Source of the DNA: Methanobacterium sp.
GTDB lineage: Archaea > Methanobacteriota > Methanobacteria > Methanobacteriales > Methanobacteriaceae
Reading direction: 5' to 3'
Assembly (NCBI RefSeq): GCF_016217785.1
Contig: NZ_JACRGA010000005.1
Coordinates: 310,001-374,000, forward strand
DNA length: 64,000 nt
In this document: piece by piece, positions 1-9,898 of the stretch
Numbering within the stretch: the stretch's first letter is position 1
Layout of the letters: every line of letters starts with the position of its first letter
The notes under the pieces: model-generated
Databases searched by the model: none
Told to the model about the DNA's origin: nothing
Seen by the model: only the letters and a program-made list of their open reading frames with translations
Position numbers and translations under genes: made by a program

Positions 1-1
1 T

Positions 2-640
2 ACATGGAACATGGTTTACGAGACCTATATCCTGGATAAGAACAATCTCGGTTTAAAAGAGTACTTCAATACCAACAATCCTTACGCCAAACAATCCATG
101 CTGGCAAGGATGGTGGAAACAATAAGAAAAGGCTACTGGAATCCATCAGCAGAAGTCAAAACTGCTCTCATCAATGAATTCATTCAGAGTGTGAATACAT
201 ATGGTGTAACTTGCTGCCACCACACCTGTGGAAATCTGGTGTTAAACCAGATGATGGTTACTGGCTCATCCCTGAGCATGGAACAGCTTCAACAGTATGC
301 TGCAGCTTTTGCAAGTACCACTGGTCAGAGTTTGAATCTGGGAACACCGGGATCCACACCACAATCAGCCAGTGCACAGTCAACCAGTGGGGCATCCTCT
401 TCAGTTGGTGATTCATCTGGCAGTGAAGCTGCTACTAAGAGTGGGTCACAGAGTTCATCCACATCCCAATCAGCATCGGAAACTGCCGGCACTGATGGTA
501 CTTCCAAGTCCTATGAAGTATCAGAGAATAGTTCTGCCTCACCTCAATCCAGCATGCCAATAGTTGCAATTGTGGGCGTTTTAATATTGGTAGGTCTGGT
601 AGGATTTGGTTACTTCAGGGGAACGATATTTAAAAAATAA
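2..640 (+). CDS. CobN-like chelatase large subunit, C-terminal part, with surface anchor (5' end outside window)
   Basis: The reading frame is open to the left edge, so only the last 212 or so residues are visible. The start of this stretch matches the C-terminal end of the CobN/magnesium-chelatase H family: residues reading YETYILD, then ARMVETIRKGYW, then GVTCCHHTCGN. About 95 residues of Ser/Thr/Gln-rich linker follow, then one hydrophobic helix (about 20 residues) and a short basic end (FRGTIFKK). Known CobN proteins insert cobalt into a corrin ring in the cytoplasm. The tail here suggests the chelatase domain is tethered to the membrane, possibly outside the cell. The downstream genes (DUF2162, ExbB-like, DUF2149) fit a metal or tetrapyrrole uptake complex, which is inference. 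Family assignment is secure; the substrate is not. Confidence 0.85.
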   Translation, partial: TWNMVYETYILDKNNLGLKEYFNTNNPYAKQSMLARMVETIRKGYWNPSAEVKTALINEFIQSVNTYGVTCCHHTCGNLVLNQMMVTGSSLSMEQLQQYAAAFASTTGQSLNLGTPGSTPQSASAQSTSGASSSVGDSSGSEAATKSGSQSSSTSQSASETAGTDGTSKSYEVSENSSASPQSSMPIVAIVGVLILVGLVGFGYFRGTIFKK

Positions 641-644
641 AAGA

Positions 645-671
645 TTTTTACCCCTTTTTCTTCTTTTTTTT
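645..671 (+). terminator. T-rich terminator after the CobN-like gene
   Basis: Five bases after the stop codon there are three T runs (five, five and eight T) with no strong hairpin, the usual form of an archaeal terminator. About 240 bases of AT-rich sequence follow before the next gene, so that gene probably has its own promoter. Confidence 0.5.
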
Positions 672-909
672 GGGTGTAAATTAACATGATTTCGGAACAT
701 GATTTGGGTGTAAGAATAATTATTACTAATTAAACCATGGCAAGTATTACAATAACTTCAAAAACCATACTGAAAGTATTAAATTAATTTAAAGTATTAC
801 GATACAACTTGATTTGACCTGTAAAGTAATAATACTTAATAGATCGAAAATATTATAAGTAATTTAATTAAATTCTTAGTATGGTTAAGATGACGGAGCG
901 GTGATTAAA

Positions 910-1638
910 ATGATGGAATTACTATGGAAACTGGGGATACTCTCGGTAGTAATGGTTTTCGGAATAAAAATTGGTCTGGCCATGGGATTTGCCGGTCTTT
1001 CCAGGAAGGTAACAGCGGCTATAATCTTGGGCTACGGAGGCGGTATACTCTTACTCACTTTTATTGCTGGCGGTTTCATTGAACAGATACAGGGATTTGT
1101 TTATGCCTACAGTTCTGTTCTGGGTATTGCAATGGCTGCAGTCATCCTTTATGCGGGTTTCCACACACTCAAGGAATGGAAAATACACAATAAAGACAGT
1201 GTTACCGCAACCTGCATGGCCATGATTGCTCCCTGCCCATGTTGTTTTGGAGCAGCGGTGGCAGCAATAATCATTGCCGCACCTATGATTGGTGCTTCTG
1301 CATTTGCTGTGGGGGAATACGCTGCACTGTTTTTAATGATAACCATGGCTGTATGTTACCTTGTTTCAGGGTTAATAGGGCGCAAATTAAACAAACCTTA
1401 CCCTGTTTTACTGGGTAATTTCATGTTGTTTGCTGGGTTTTACTTTTTAACTTCTGCCATAGTCATTCCCAATATCAGCACAGTTTTAAGTCAACAGATG
1501 AGTCCTGTAGATATTCCTGATATCTGGACCTTTGTTTATGCATTGATAACAATTGTTGTACTCACTGTGGCTGGTTATTATATAGCCCGCAATCGTAGTC
1601 CTTTTCTAGATAAAGCTTCAGAAACCAATCAAAAATAG
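910..1638 (+). CDS. DUF2162 family predicted transporter
   Basis: A protein of 242 residues made almost entirely of hydrophobic segments, six or seven predicted membrane helices. It matches the archaeal DUF2162 family of predicted transporters, which resemble CcdA/LysE-type carriers. A Cys-rich motif APCPCCFGAA lies near residue 110, within or beside a helix, with another Cys shortly before it; these could bind metal or form a redox disulfide. The start is taken at ATG 910 because GGTG at 900-903 lies six bases upstream; the GTG at 901 is part of that ribosome-binding site. The gene is followed by the ExbB-like and DUF2149 genes and preceded by a CobN-like gene, so a role in cobalt, nickel or tetrapyrrole transport is plausible but unproven. 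Confidence 0.75.
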   Translation: MMELLWKLGILSVVMVFGIKIGLAMGFAGLSRKVTAAIILGYGGGILLLTFIAGGFIEQIQGFVYAYSSVLGIAMAAVILYAGFHTLKEWKIHNKDSVTATCMAMIAPCPCCFGAAVAAIIIAAPMIGASAFAVGEYAALFLMITMAVCYLVSGLIGRKLNKPYPVLLGNFMLFAGFYFLTSAIVIPNISTVLSQQMSPVDIPDIWTFVYALITIVVLTVAGYYIARNRSPFLDKASETNQK

Positions 1639-1642
1639 TAAA

Positions 1643-1730
1643 AATAGCAACTAAAACGCAAAAACCAATAAAATTAATCAAAATACCAATCAAAACGCAA
1701 AAACCAATTAAAACTAATCAAAATAGCAAT
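1643..1730 (+). repeat. 39-40 bp direct repeat in the DUF2162/ExbB-like gap
   Basis: Just after the DUF2162 stop codon two copies of a roughly 40 bp unit with the core AAAACGCAAAAACCAAT occur in tandem (starting near 1643 and 1682), and a third copy begins near 1722. The copies differ at a few positions. The unit carries no open frame. It is one of many short intergenic duplications in this window. Confidence 0.75.
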
Positions 1731-1756
1731 GGATAATTAAATATTAGGTGATTTAT

Positions 1757-2425
1757 ATGGTAGCGATTCCAGGCAGTGAAATGTTAAGTTCAATTTTGCA
1801 TGTCATATCCCAGAGCCTTCTCATACCGGTTATTGTCGGGCTTTTGGCTTTCATGCTTTATGCCATAATAAGCTTCGGAGGTCTTATATCTGAGTATACT
1901 GGTAGAATAAGAGTTAGTACGGAGGAAATAGAGAAAATTATAAGTGATTTTGCCAATACAGGTACATCTGAAGGAATTAAGGAAGTAATGGATAAAAGTG
2001 ATATTCCTGCCGGTTACAAGAATATCATCATCAAAATTGCATCTCACCCTGAACTGGGCAGTAAATCCAGGGAAGCCCTGGCCCGAAAACTCATTGAAAA
2101 AGAAGAGGCCATGGCAGCCAAGAGTCTGGAGAAAACAGATATTGTAACCCGTTTAGGACCTACACTGGGTTTGATGGGAACACTGATCCCCATGGGTCCT
2201 GGTCTGGCAGCACTGGGTTCAGGAGATATTAACACTCTGGCCAATGCAATTATCATAGCATTTGACACTACGGTTGTTGGATTAGCAGCAGGAGCTATAG
2301 CTTACGTCATATCCAAGGTCAGAAGAAGATGGTACGAAGAATACCTGTCTAATCTGGATGCTCTGTGTGAAGCTGCACTTGAGGTGATGGATCATGGTAA
2401 GGCGCAAACGCCGTATGCTGGATGA
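1757..2425 (+). CDS. MotA/TolQ/ExbB-type proton channel family protein
   Basis: A protein of 222 residues with one N-terminal membrane helix, a cytoplasmic middle part rich in charged residues, and two C-terminal helices, the order found in ExbB and TolQ. The family signature is clear in the last third: LGPTLGLMGTLIPMG followed by a helix containing AFDTTVVGLAAGAIAY. ExbB proteins form a pentameric channel that uses the ion gradient to drive movement of a partner protein. The start at ATG 1757 follows GGTGAT by the usual six bases; the upstream in-frame GTG is inside the binding site. The gene overlaps the next one by 32 bases. Methanogens of this group have no outer membrane, so the work done by this motor must differ from TonB-dependent uptake. 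Confidence 0.85.
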   Translation: MVAIPGSEMLSSILHVISQSLLIPVIVGLLAFMLYAIISFGGLISEYTGRIRVSTEEIEKIISDFANTGTSEGIKEVMDKSDIPAGYKNIIIKIASHPELGSKSREALARKLIEKEEAMAAKSLEKTDIVTRLGPTLGLMGTLIPMGPGLAALGSGDINTLANAIIIAFDTTVVGLAAGAIAYVISKVRRRWYEEYLSNLDALCEAALEVMDHGKAQTPYAG

Positions 2426-2729
2426 TAATCAGGGAGAAGACCCATCAGCAGGATCCGCAAACCTTGTGGATGCCATGCTGGTACTGGCAGTTGGATTTTT
2501 GATATTTCTGGTAATGTCCTGGAACATGCAAAACGTGGTTTTTGCCAACATGACCCAGGAAGAACGTCAAGAGACCATGGAGGCCATGAAGCAGGTGGCT
2601 GAAATTAATCAGGGTAGTGAACTCAATGACACACCCCAATCAGAGTCAGGTTCAGGACAGGGATATGCTAAAAAGGGAACTGTTTATCAGGATCCCACTA
2701 CTGGAAAGTTGATTATGGTGGAGGGTTGA
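2394..2729 (+). CDS. DUF2149 family small membrane protein, ExbD-like partner
   Basis: A protein of 111 residues: a basic, cytoplasmic N-terminus (VRRKRRMLDD), one membrane helix at about residues 24-42 (MLVLAVGFLIFLV), and a polar domain expected outside. This is the topology of ExbD/TolR, and it matches DUF2149, a family found beside ExbB-like genes in methanogens. The conserved Asp just before the helix (ANLVDAML) is where ExbD carries its proton-carrying Asp, although there the residue is inside the helix. GAGGTGAT precedes ATG 2394. The 32-base overlap with the ExbB-like gene points to coupled translation and a stoichiometric complex. The end of the protein is Gly/Ser/Gln-rich. Confidence 0.75.
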   Translation: MVRRKRRMLDDNQGEDPSAGSANLVDAMLVLAVGFLIFLVMSWNMQNVVFANMTQEERQETMEAMKQVAEINQGSELNDTPQSESGSGQGYAKKGTVYQDPTTGKLIMVEG

Positions 2730-2981
2730 CTTATCTGGCGGTATTTGCACCGCCAAATAGGACTTTCCACCTTTAGTTTTTTCATTTCATTTTATTCTAC
2801 CTAGTCATCAAAACTATTTATCTTAGGTAACATCAATAAGATTACATCAGATCTTAATTATTTCATATTGGGTATATTTACTGGTTTAGAATGTGCGAGT
2901 GGTAACTTGGAGTCATGCTTTGCACATACAAAATTATAAAAATATAAAAATAATTAATAGCCTTAATTTGTGGGTGATTAA

Positions 2982-3662
2982 TTGATAATACCAGTTTTGG
3001 ATATAAAAGAAGGAACGGCTGTTTCGGGAAAATCTGGAAACAGAAAGTCATATAAACCGCTTCAAACAGTTTTCTATCCTTCTTCCGATCCTCTGGAAAT
3101 TGCCCGTGCTCTTTTTGATGCAGGGGCAAAGCAATTGTACATTGCTGATCTGGATGCCATTGAGGGAAGGAATTCTAATCGGGATCTGGTAGGGGAGATC
3201 AACCAGATTATCCCTGTGATGCTGGATTGCGGTGCCAGTGATCTGGATTCAGTAAGAGAAGCCCTTCAAGTTGCAGATATGGTGATAGTGGCCACAGAGA
3301 CTCTGAAAAAACTGGAGGATCTTCATGAAATATTTTGCAGGGTTAACAGGAAACAGATCGTTGTAAGCATTGATATCATCCAGAATAAAGTCCTAAGCAA
3401 ACATATGGTGCTTGATTTCAATATATTACGGGAAAATTTAGAAAAATTACAACCATCCCAGATAATTCTTCTGGATATCTCCAGGGTAGGAACTGAAAGA
3501 GGGATTAACTGGAAGTTAATGGATGAGTTTGCAGGACTTGAAAGTTCGATTATTTTAGGAGGGGGCATTACTGTGGAAGATATCTCCCAGCTGGATAAAA
3601 GAGGTGTGGATAAAGTTTTAGTAGGTACTACACTCCACCAGGGTCAAATGAAACTTTTTTAA
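2982..3662 (+). CDS. HisA/HisF-related TIM-barrel protein
   Basis: A protein of 226 residues related to HisA (phosphoribosylformimino-AICAR-P isomerase). Visible features are IIPVLDIKEG at the N-terminus (HisA usually has IPAIDLxxG), LYIADLDAIEG, LDCGASDLDSV and the phosphate-binding ILGGGITVEDI near the end. HisA and HisF carry two phosphate sites, and both glycine-rich regions are present, but the middle is diverged, so this belongs to the methanogen hisA/hisF-related group rather than to the true histidine enzyme. The function of that group is not known to me. Translation starts at TTG 2982, six bases after GGTG. A PfkB kinase gene lies 140 bases downstream in the same direction. Confidence 0.75.
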   Translation: MIIPVLDIKEGTAVSGKSGNRKSYKPLQTVFYPSSDPLEIARALFDAGAKQLYIADLDAIEGRNSNRDLVGEINQIIPVMLDCGASDLDSVREALQVADMVIVATETLKKLEDLHEIFCRVNRKQIVVSIDIIQNKVLSKHMVLDFNILRENLEKLQPSQIILLDISRVGTERGINWKLMDEFAGLESSIILGGGITVEDISQLDKRGVDKVLVGTTLHQGQMKLF

Positions 3663-3802
3663 GGTGTATAATTCATCAGATACTCATTTTATGAATTTAC
3701 TTTTATTGAATAATCCCATTTACAATTATCCATATCAATTTTTTTTAATAAATCACCAATCAAATCCTTAAGCTTATTAATTCATCTGTCCAAGATATTT
3801 TT

Positions 3803-4711
3803 ATGGCTAAATTTTTGATTATCGGTCCTGTAACCCGTGACACTATTTTAAAAAGTGGTTCAAAATGTAAAGGTATTGGGGGGCCAGTTTATTATCAGGC
3901 CGGAGTTTTATCAGCCCTTAAATCGGATGTCACCGCCCTGGTGACTGTGGGAAAGGATGATACTAGTCTGCTCGATAATTTTCCTCAGGATATAAAGCTA
4001 AAACCTGTATGGGGTAACAAAACCACGCAATTTGAGAATTTTTATCCTGATGAGAATCCTAATCACCGGTTGCAGAGAGCCTGCATACCTTCTAATCCCA
4101 TTGAAATCTCTCACCTGTCTCCCATTGATTGGGATACATTTGATGCGGTACTGGTTTCACCCCTTTCACCACACGACGTACCTTTTGAAACCCTTAAATA
4201 CATCTTTGAGCAGGAAATACCAGTATATTTGGGAGTTCAGGGGTATCTACGTCATTTAAAAGGTCAAAAAGTAGTTTTAAAGCCACTGAAACATTATAAA
4301 AAGTTTTTAACATGTGCGGATTTCTTGTTCCTGGATGAGGTTGAAGCAGGGGTGATAATTGATGATTCATCCCTTTCTTTGCATGAAATTTCCAGGAATC
4401 TTTCTCTTATTGGTCCCGGGGAAGTGATTATCACCAGAGGAGATAGAGGATCTATTGTTTATTCCAGGCACCATGATGTTACCCATCAGATCCCTGCCTT
4501 TCCCTCAAAGGAAAGGGTGGATCCAACTGGCCTAGGTGATAGTTACCTGGCGGCCTATGCATTCAGAAGGCAGGAGGTATCGGATCCCCATGAGTGTGGA
4601 ATTTTTGCTTCACTGGTATCCTCACTAAAATTAGAAAATAAAGGAGCATTTCAGGGTAATAGAAAATTAATCGAGGATAAACGTTCTGAGTTCATATCAT
4701 TAATTCAATAA
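3803..4711 (+). CDS. PfkB/ribokinase family sugar or nucleoside kinase
   Basis: A protein of 302 residues of the PfkB family. The N-terminal motif GIGGPVYYQAGVLSAL resembles the substrate-binding GG motif. The C-terminal motif VDPTGLGDSYLAAYA is the family signature, with GLGD in place of GAGD; its Asp is the catalytic base. ITRGDRGSIVY precedes it, as expected for the nucleotide-binding region. PfkB kinases phosphorylate hydroxymethyl groups of sugars, nucleosides or vitamins; the substrate cannot be read from the sequence. It follows the HisA-related gene, and both may act on the same phosphorylated metabolite. No clear ribosome-binding site precedes ATG 3803, so the messenger may be leaderless. 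Confidence 0.75.
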   Translation: MAKFLIIGPVTRDTILKSGSKCKGIGGPVYYQAGVLSALKSDVTALVTVGKDDTSLLDNFPQDIKLKPVWGNKTTQFENFYPDENPNHRLQRACIPSNPIEISHLSPIDWDTFDAVLVSPLSPHDVPFETLKYIFEQEIPVYLGVQGYLRHLKGQKVVLKPLKHYKKFLTCADFLFLDEVEAGVIIDDSSLSLHEISRNLSLIGPGEVIITRGDRGSIVYSRHHDVTHQIPAFPSKERVDPTGLGDSYLAAYAFRRQEVSDPHECGIFASLVSSLKLENKGAFQGNRKLIEDKRSEFISLIQ

Positions 4712-4833
4712 TAAATGGATTAATTAAACCAGAAAATGAATAATTAAACAGAAAACTTCAATAGTTAAAATATTTAAAGAAAAAATAGAATTTGAAAATG
4801 AAATTAAATGGGCACATGAATCTATTTAAACGT

Positions 4834-5028
4834 TCATGTACCTAAAATCACTGGCAATATCAAAAAGGGCAGTAGACCCGCTGCAAAGAAGAGTACAACT
4901 CCTGCAATGGCATAATTCCTTTTTCCATCCATGATTCCACTGCAAAGCAGTATCACACCTATAAATGCCAGTATAGGTGGGATTATGTGAGAGTAAAGTA
5001 GTGATCCAAATATAACTGTATCTGCCAT
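4834..5028 (-). CDS. Small two-helix membrane protein
   Basis: A protein of 64 residues with two hydrophobic segments separated by a short charged loop (MDGKRNY). I do not recognise a family. The start is taken at ATG 5028 because GGAG lies about 11 bases upstream; the TTG at 5037 would leave only two bases of spacing. It sits alone between a PfkB gene on the other strand and the PIG-L gene. Its composition is typical of a real small membrane protein. Confidence 0.55.
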   Translation of the reverse strand: MADTVIFGSLLYSHIIPPILAFIGVILLCSGIMDGKRNYAIAGVVLFFAAGLLPFLILPVILGT

Positions 5029-5166
5029 ATCTATCAAATCTCCATCTGGATTCTTAAATAAATTTAATTTAAATTTTCATATCTATAAATTTTTTATCTT
5101 TCTTATTCTATTAACCTTTAATGAAGTTCTTCATTGGTTTTAGAATTAATGGGGATAACCCCTAAA

Positions 5167-5988
5167 TTAATTTATATAATAAATTCTTTCAGGGCCAATG
5201 CTGTATAAACCATCACTGTAAGGGTAAAATGTGTTCAAAATGGTGTTTATATTGTAATAAACCTGAAATGCGCTCTTCTTTTTAGCAGCATATGTGTTGA
5301 CATTTACATCAGTGTAATTGTTGGTCAGGGCAGTGGTAGCTGCTCTGGTAGCATGATAATAGTAAATAGGAAACTGCCTGTATTTCAGGTTGGGATATTT
5401 CTCTTTCATCTTGGCCATTCCCTGCTGACAGGCCAGATGATCCCCATTTCCATCTCCAGTTGTGGTGTAGAAGACAGTGTAACCTTCCTTAAGATACAGA
5501 TTTTCCATGGTAGTAAATACAATCTCTGAGTTCAAGGCACCATCATCAAAGCTCTGTATATTGTAATGAGTACCAAAAATAGCCATAACCCGTTTAAATG
5601 AATCTTCCCGGATTAATTTCTTCCGATAGTCTGCAGTGGAATTTGAAGGAATTTCTATGTTGTAATAATTCTTTACCGTGAGTAACTGGGATGTTACAGC
5701 ATCACCCGATGTCATAAGCTCAAAGTGAACTGTAGAACCGTTTTCCATGATTCTTTGAATTGTCCCACCAACACCAATGGTCTCATCATCTGGATGAGGT
5801 ATTATAAACGCCACTTTATCTGGTGAAGTATTGGTAGTTATGTTTCCGGTTGCAGGTGATTCACTGGTATTATTATTAGAATTATTACCCGAAGACGAAT
5901 TCTGATTGTCTACGGAAAATATGGGAAATAATGCGATAAATAAAATCAATGGTATTGCCAGGAGTAAAATGATGAATGTTTTTTTCAT
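5167..5988 (-). CDS. Membrane-anchored PIG-L/LmbE family deacetylase
   Basis: A protein of 273 residues. An N-terminal signal or anchor helix (FIILLLAIPLILFIALFPIF) is followed by a Ser/Asn/Thr-rich linker with several N-glycosylation sequons and then a PIG-L domain. The zinc-binding motif PHPDDETIGVGG is intact near residue 66, and GDGNGDHLACQQ near residue 183 supplies the later His. Family members remove N-acetyl groups from GlcNAc-containing compounds. Placement outside the cell, in an organism probably walled with pseudomurein and carrying surface glycans, suggests action on a surface sugar; this is inference. The neighbouring sortase-like gene on the same strand is also a surface protein. 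The start is the second Met, where the spacing to AGGGT is better. Confidence 0.8.
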   Translation of the reverse strand: MKKTFIILLLAIPLILFIALFPIFSVDNQNSSSGNNSNNNTSESPATGNITTNTSPDKVAFIIPHPDDETIGVGGTIQRIMENGSTVHFELMTSGDAVTSQLLTVKNYYNIEIPSNSTADYRKKLIREDSFKRVMAIFGTHYNIQSFDDGALNSEIVFTTMENLYLKEGYTVFYTTTGDGNGDHLACQQGMAKMKEKYPNLKYRQFPIYYYHATRAATTALTNNYTDVNVNTYAAKKKSAFQVYYNINTILNTFYPYSDGLYSIGPERIYYIN

Positions 5989-6135
5989 TTTCATAACCCT
6001 TAAATCTATTTCTATCCAAATCTATAATCTATCTAGAGCTAATTAAATATAAATAGGTTATTATATACATTTTATCAAATTTATATTGTTCTGATATTCA
6101 TGCTTACCTTTATACGAGATATTATTTCCTGAAAA

Positions 6136-6152
6136 TAAAAAAAAAGGAAAAA
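6136..6152 (-). terminator. T-rich terminator of the sortase-like gene
   Basis: Read on the minus strand, about 30 bases after the stop there is a run of nine or ten T, preceded by another T run. No stable hairpin is present. This fits an archaeal terminator for the gene ending at 6181. Confidence 0.45.
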
Positions 6153-6180
6153 TAGTTTTTTCAAGATATTAAGTTGGCTC

Positions 6181-7167
6181 TTAATTGAGTGGATCCACAG
6201 AGCTTAACTGACAGTGAGTATACCTTTCAGCAGCGGTAAATCCTTCAGGCCAACAAGTACCCAGGACCAGTTCTTTAATTCCAGCCGGGAATGTGATTAC
6301 ATTGGTGGTGTAATCGTATCTTATATCATTATTGGAAACTACTTTGTAAGTGTATTTTTTCTGGGTCAGATAGTCATTAATAATGACAGTATCTCCGATT
6401 TGAAGTTTATCTATATTGTCAAATGGGGCGGAATACCGAGTATGGTGTCCTAGTAATCCCATAGATCCTTTTTCACCAGGGTAAAAGCTTTTTGGTAAAG
6501 TACTGTCTGGTGAAGAATAATGATAAACAGCTCCCATTGCGTTTAAAGTATCGGAGCGTATATTCCAGGTCACTCCCAGTCTGGGTATGGATACCGTTCC
6601 AAAGGTAGGCATATCAGCCAGTTTAGTGGAGTTGATCTTCAAACTATTTTTAACAGCATCAAAAGCAGCACTATTTTCTGATCCTTTAAGTCCTTTCAGT
6701 AGGGATTCTACTTTAAATCCTTCCTGAGGATAACTATATATGACACTGTAAAGTGCTCCGTTGGCATTTACCCATAGCTCTCTTTGATCTATAGTGGAAC
6801 CATTTTTCTGGATCTGGTAGGTGTTATCGTAACCCACCTTCCCGTTCACATCAATTTTCTTGCTGGATGTAAGTTTGAGGTTACTCTCTGATTCTTTAAT
6901 AACTTCTGGAACAAAATCCTGCGTGGTATTGTATCCTGAGGGCATTACTTGGCGGTTGACAGTAACATTCATACCAGTTTCAGGGTCTTTAAATGCAACT
7001 ACTTGAGACCCTTGCCCTGAAACCTGCTGCCAACTAGCAGGATAATCAAAAGAAATTTCACCATTCTGATAATGTTTAGTTTCGATGTTGGCACTGCCAA
7101 ATGGCACGGTAATGATGAGTGCAACTATAGCCAGAATAGCAATCCCTATAATAATGTACTTCTTCAA
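6181..7167 (-). CDS. PsbP-like domain fused to a sortase domain, membrane anchored
   Basis: A protein of 328 residues in three parts: an N-terminal membrane helix (residues 4-22), a PsbP-like domain (about 30-180, with GEISFDYPASWQQV at its start), and a C-terminal sortase fold (about 185-328). The sortase catalytic residues are in place: His in GLLGHHTRYSAPF (241/242), Cys305 in ELVLGTCWPEGF, and Arg315 in AAERYTH. Sortases cut a sorting motif and join the protein to an amine on the cell surface. The usual TLxTC is LVLGTC here. Translation starts at TTG 7167 with GGGGAG upstream. Bacterial sortases usually lack a PsbP-like domain. No clear LPxTG-type substrate is seen in the window. Confidence 0.8.
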   Translation of the reverse strand: MKKYIIIGIAILAIVALIITVPFGSANIETKHYQNGEISFDYPASWQQVSGQGSQVVAFKDPETGMNVTVNRQVMPSGYNTTQDFVPEVIKESESNLKLTSSKKIDVNGKVGYDNTYQIQKNGSTIDQRELWVNANGALYSVIYSYPQEGFKVESLLKGLKGSENSAAFDAVKNSLKINSTKLADMPTFGTVSIPRLGVTWNIRSDTLNAMGAVYHYSSPDSTLPKSFYPGEKGSMGLLGHHTRYSAPFDNIDKLQIGDTVIINDYLTQKKYTYKVVSNNDIRYDYTTNVITFPAGIKELVLGTCWPEGFTAAERYTHCQLSSVDPLN

Positions 7168-7180
7168 ATGAAATTCTCCC

Positions 7181-7218
7181 CTAAAATTTTTCTTAAAATC
7201 CTAAACTTTCTTAAAATC
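7181..7218. repeat. 18-20 bp tandem repeat upstream of the sortase-like gene
   Basis: Two adjacent copies of a unit ending in TTTCTTAAAATC (7181-7200 and 7201-7218), with a partial third. They lie just upstream of the sortase-like gene and overlap its leader region. No function is evident. Confidence 0.6.
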
Positions 7219-7372
7219 ACATACTTTCTAAAAAATTCATGTTAATATAATTGAAATTATCCGGTAAAGAAATATGTCCGGTAAATGGAAATTTCTTTAA
7301 TAATACTCCCATTCTATAAATGTTTATTTTGTGTAGGTACTCCACGTTTAAATAAGTTGTGGTTACTAATCA

Positions 7373-8926
<1,554 letters not shown>

Positions 8927-9066
8927 CCACCGAAAACTTTTATTCGGGTTTTTTATATTATTATTATATATCCAGTTTTTTGGATTATTATTAGTCATAT
9001 TTATTTATTTTTTCAGGTCTATCATTAGTATAATAAATTAATCCCACTCTAACTATAATTCCCACT

Positions 9067-9749
<683 letters not shown>

Positions 9750-9898
9750 ACCCACCCTACCTTTTCTTATTTTTATATTCTTATTTTAAAATTCAATTAA
9801 TTTATTTTAAATTTAATTAATTCATGATAGTCTATGACGACATATAATAATGATCCATGATCTTATAGATGCCCGTTTAAAAAATAATAAATTTTCAA

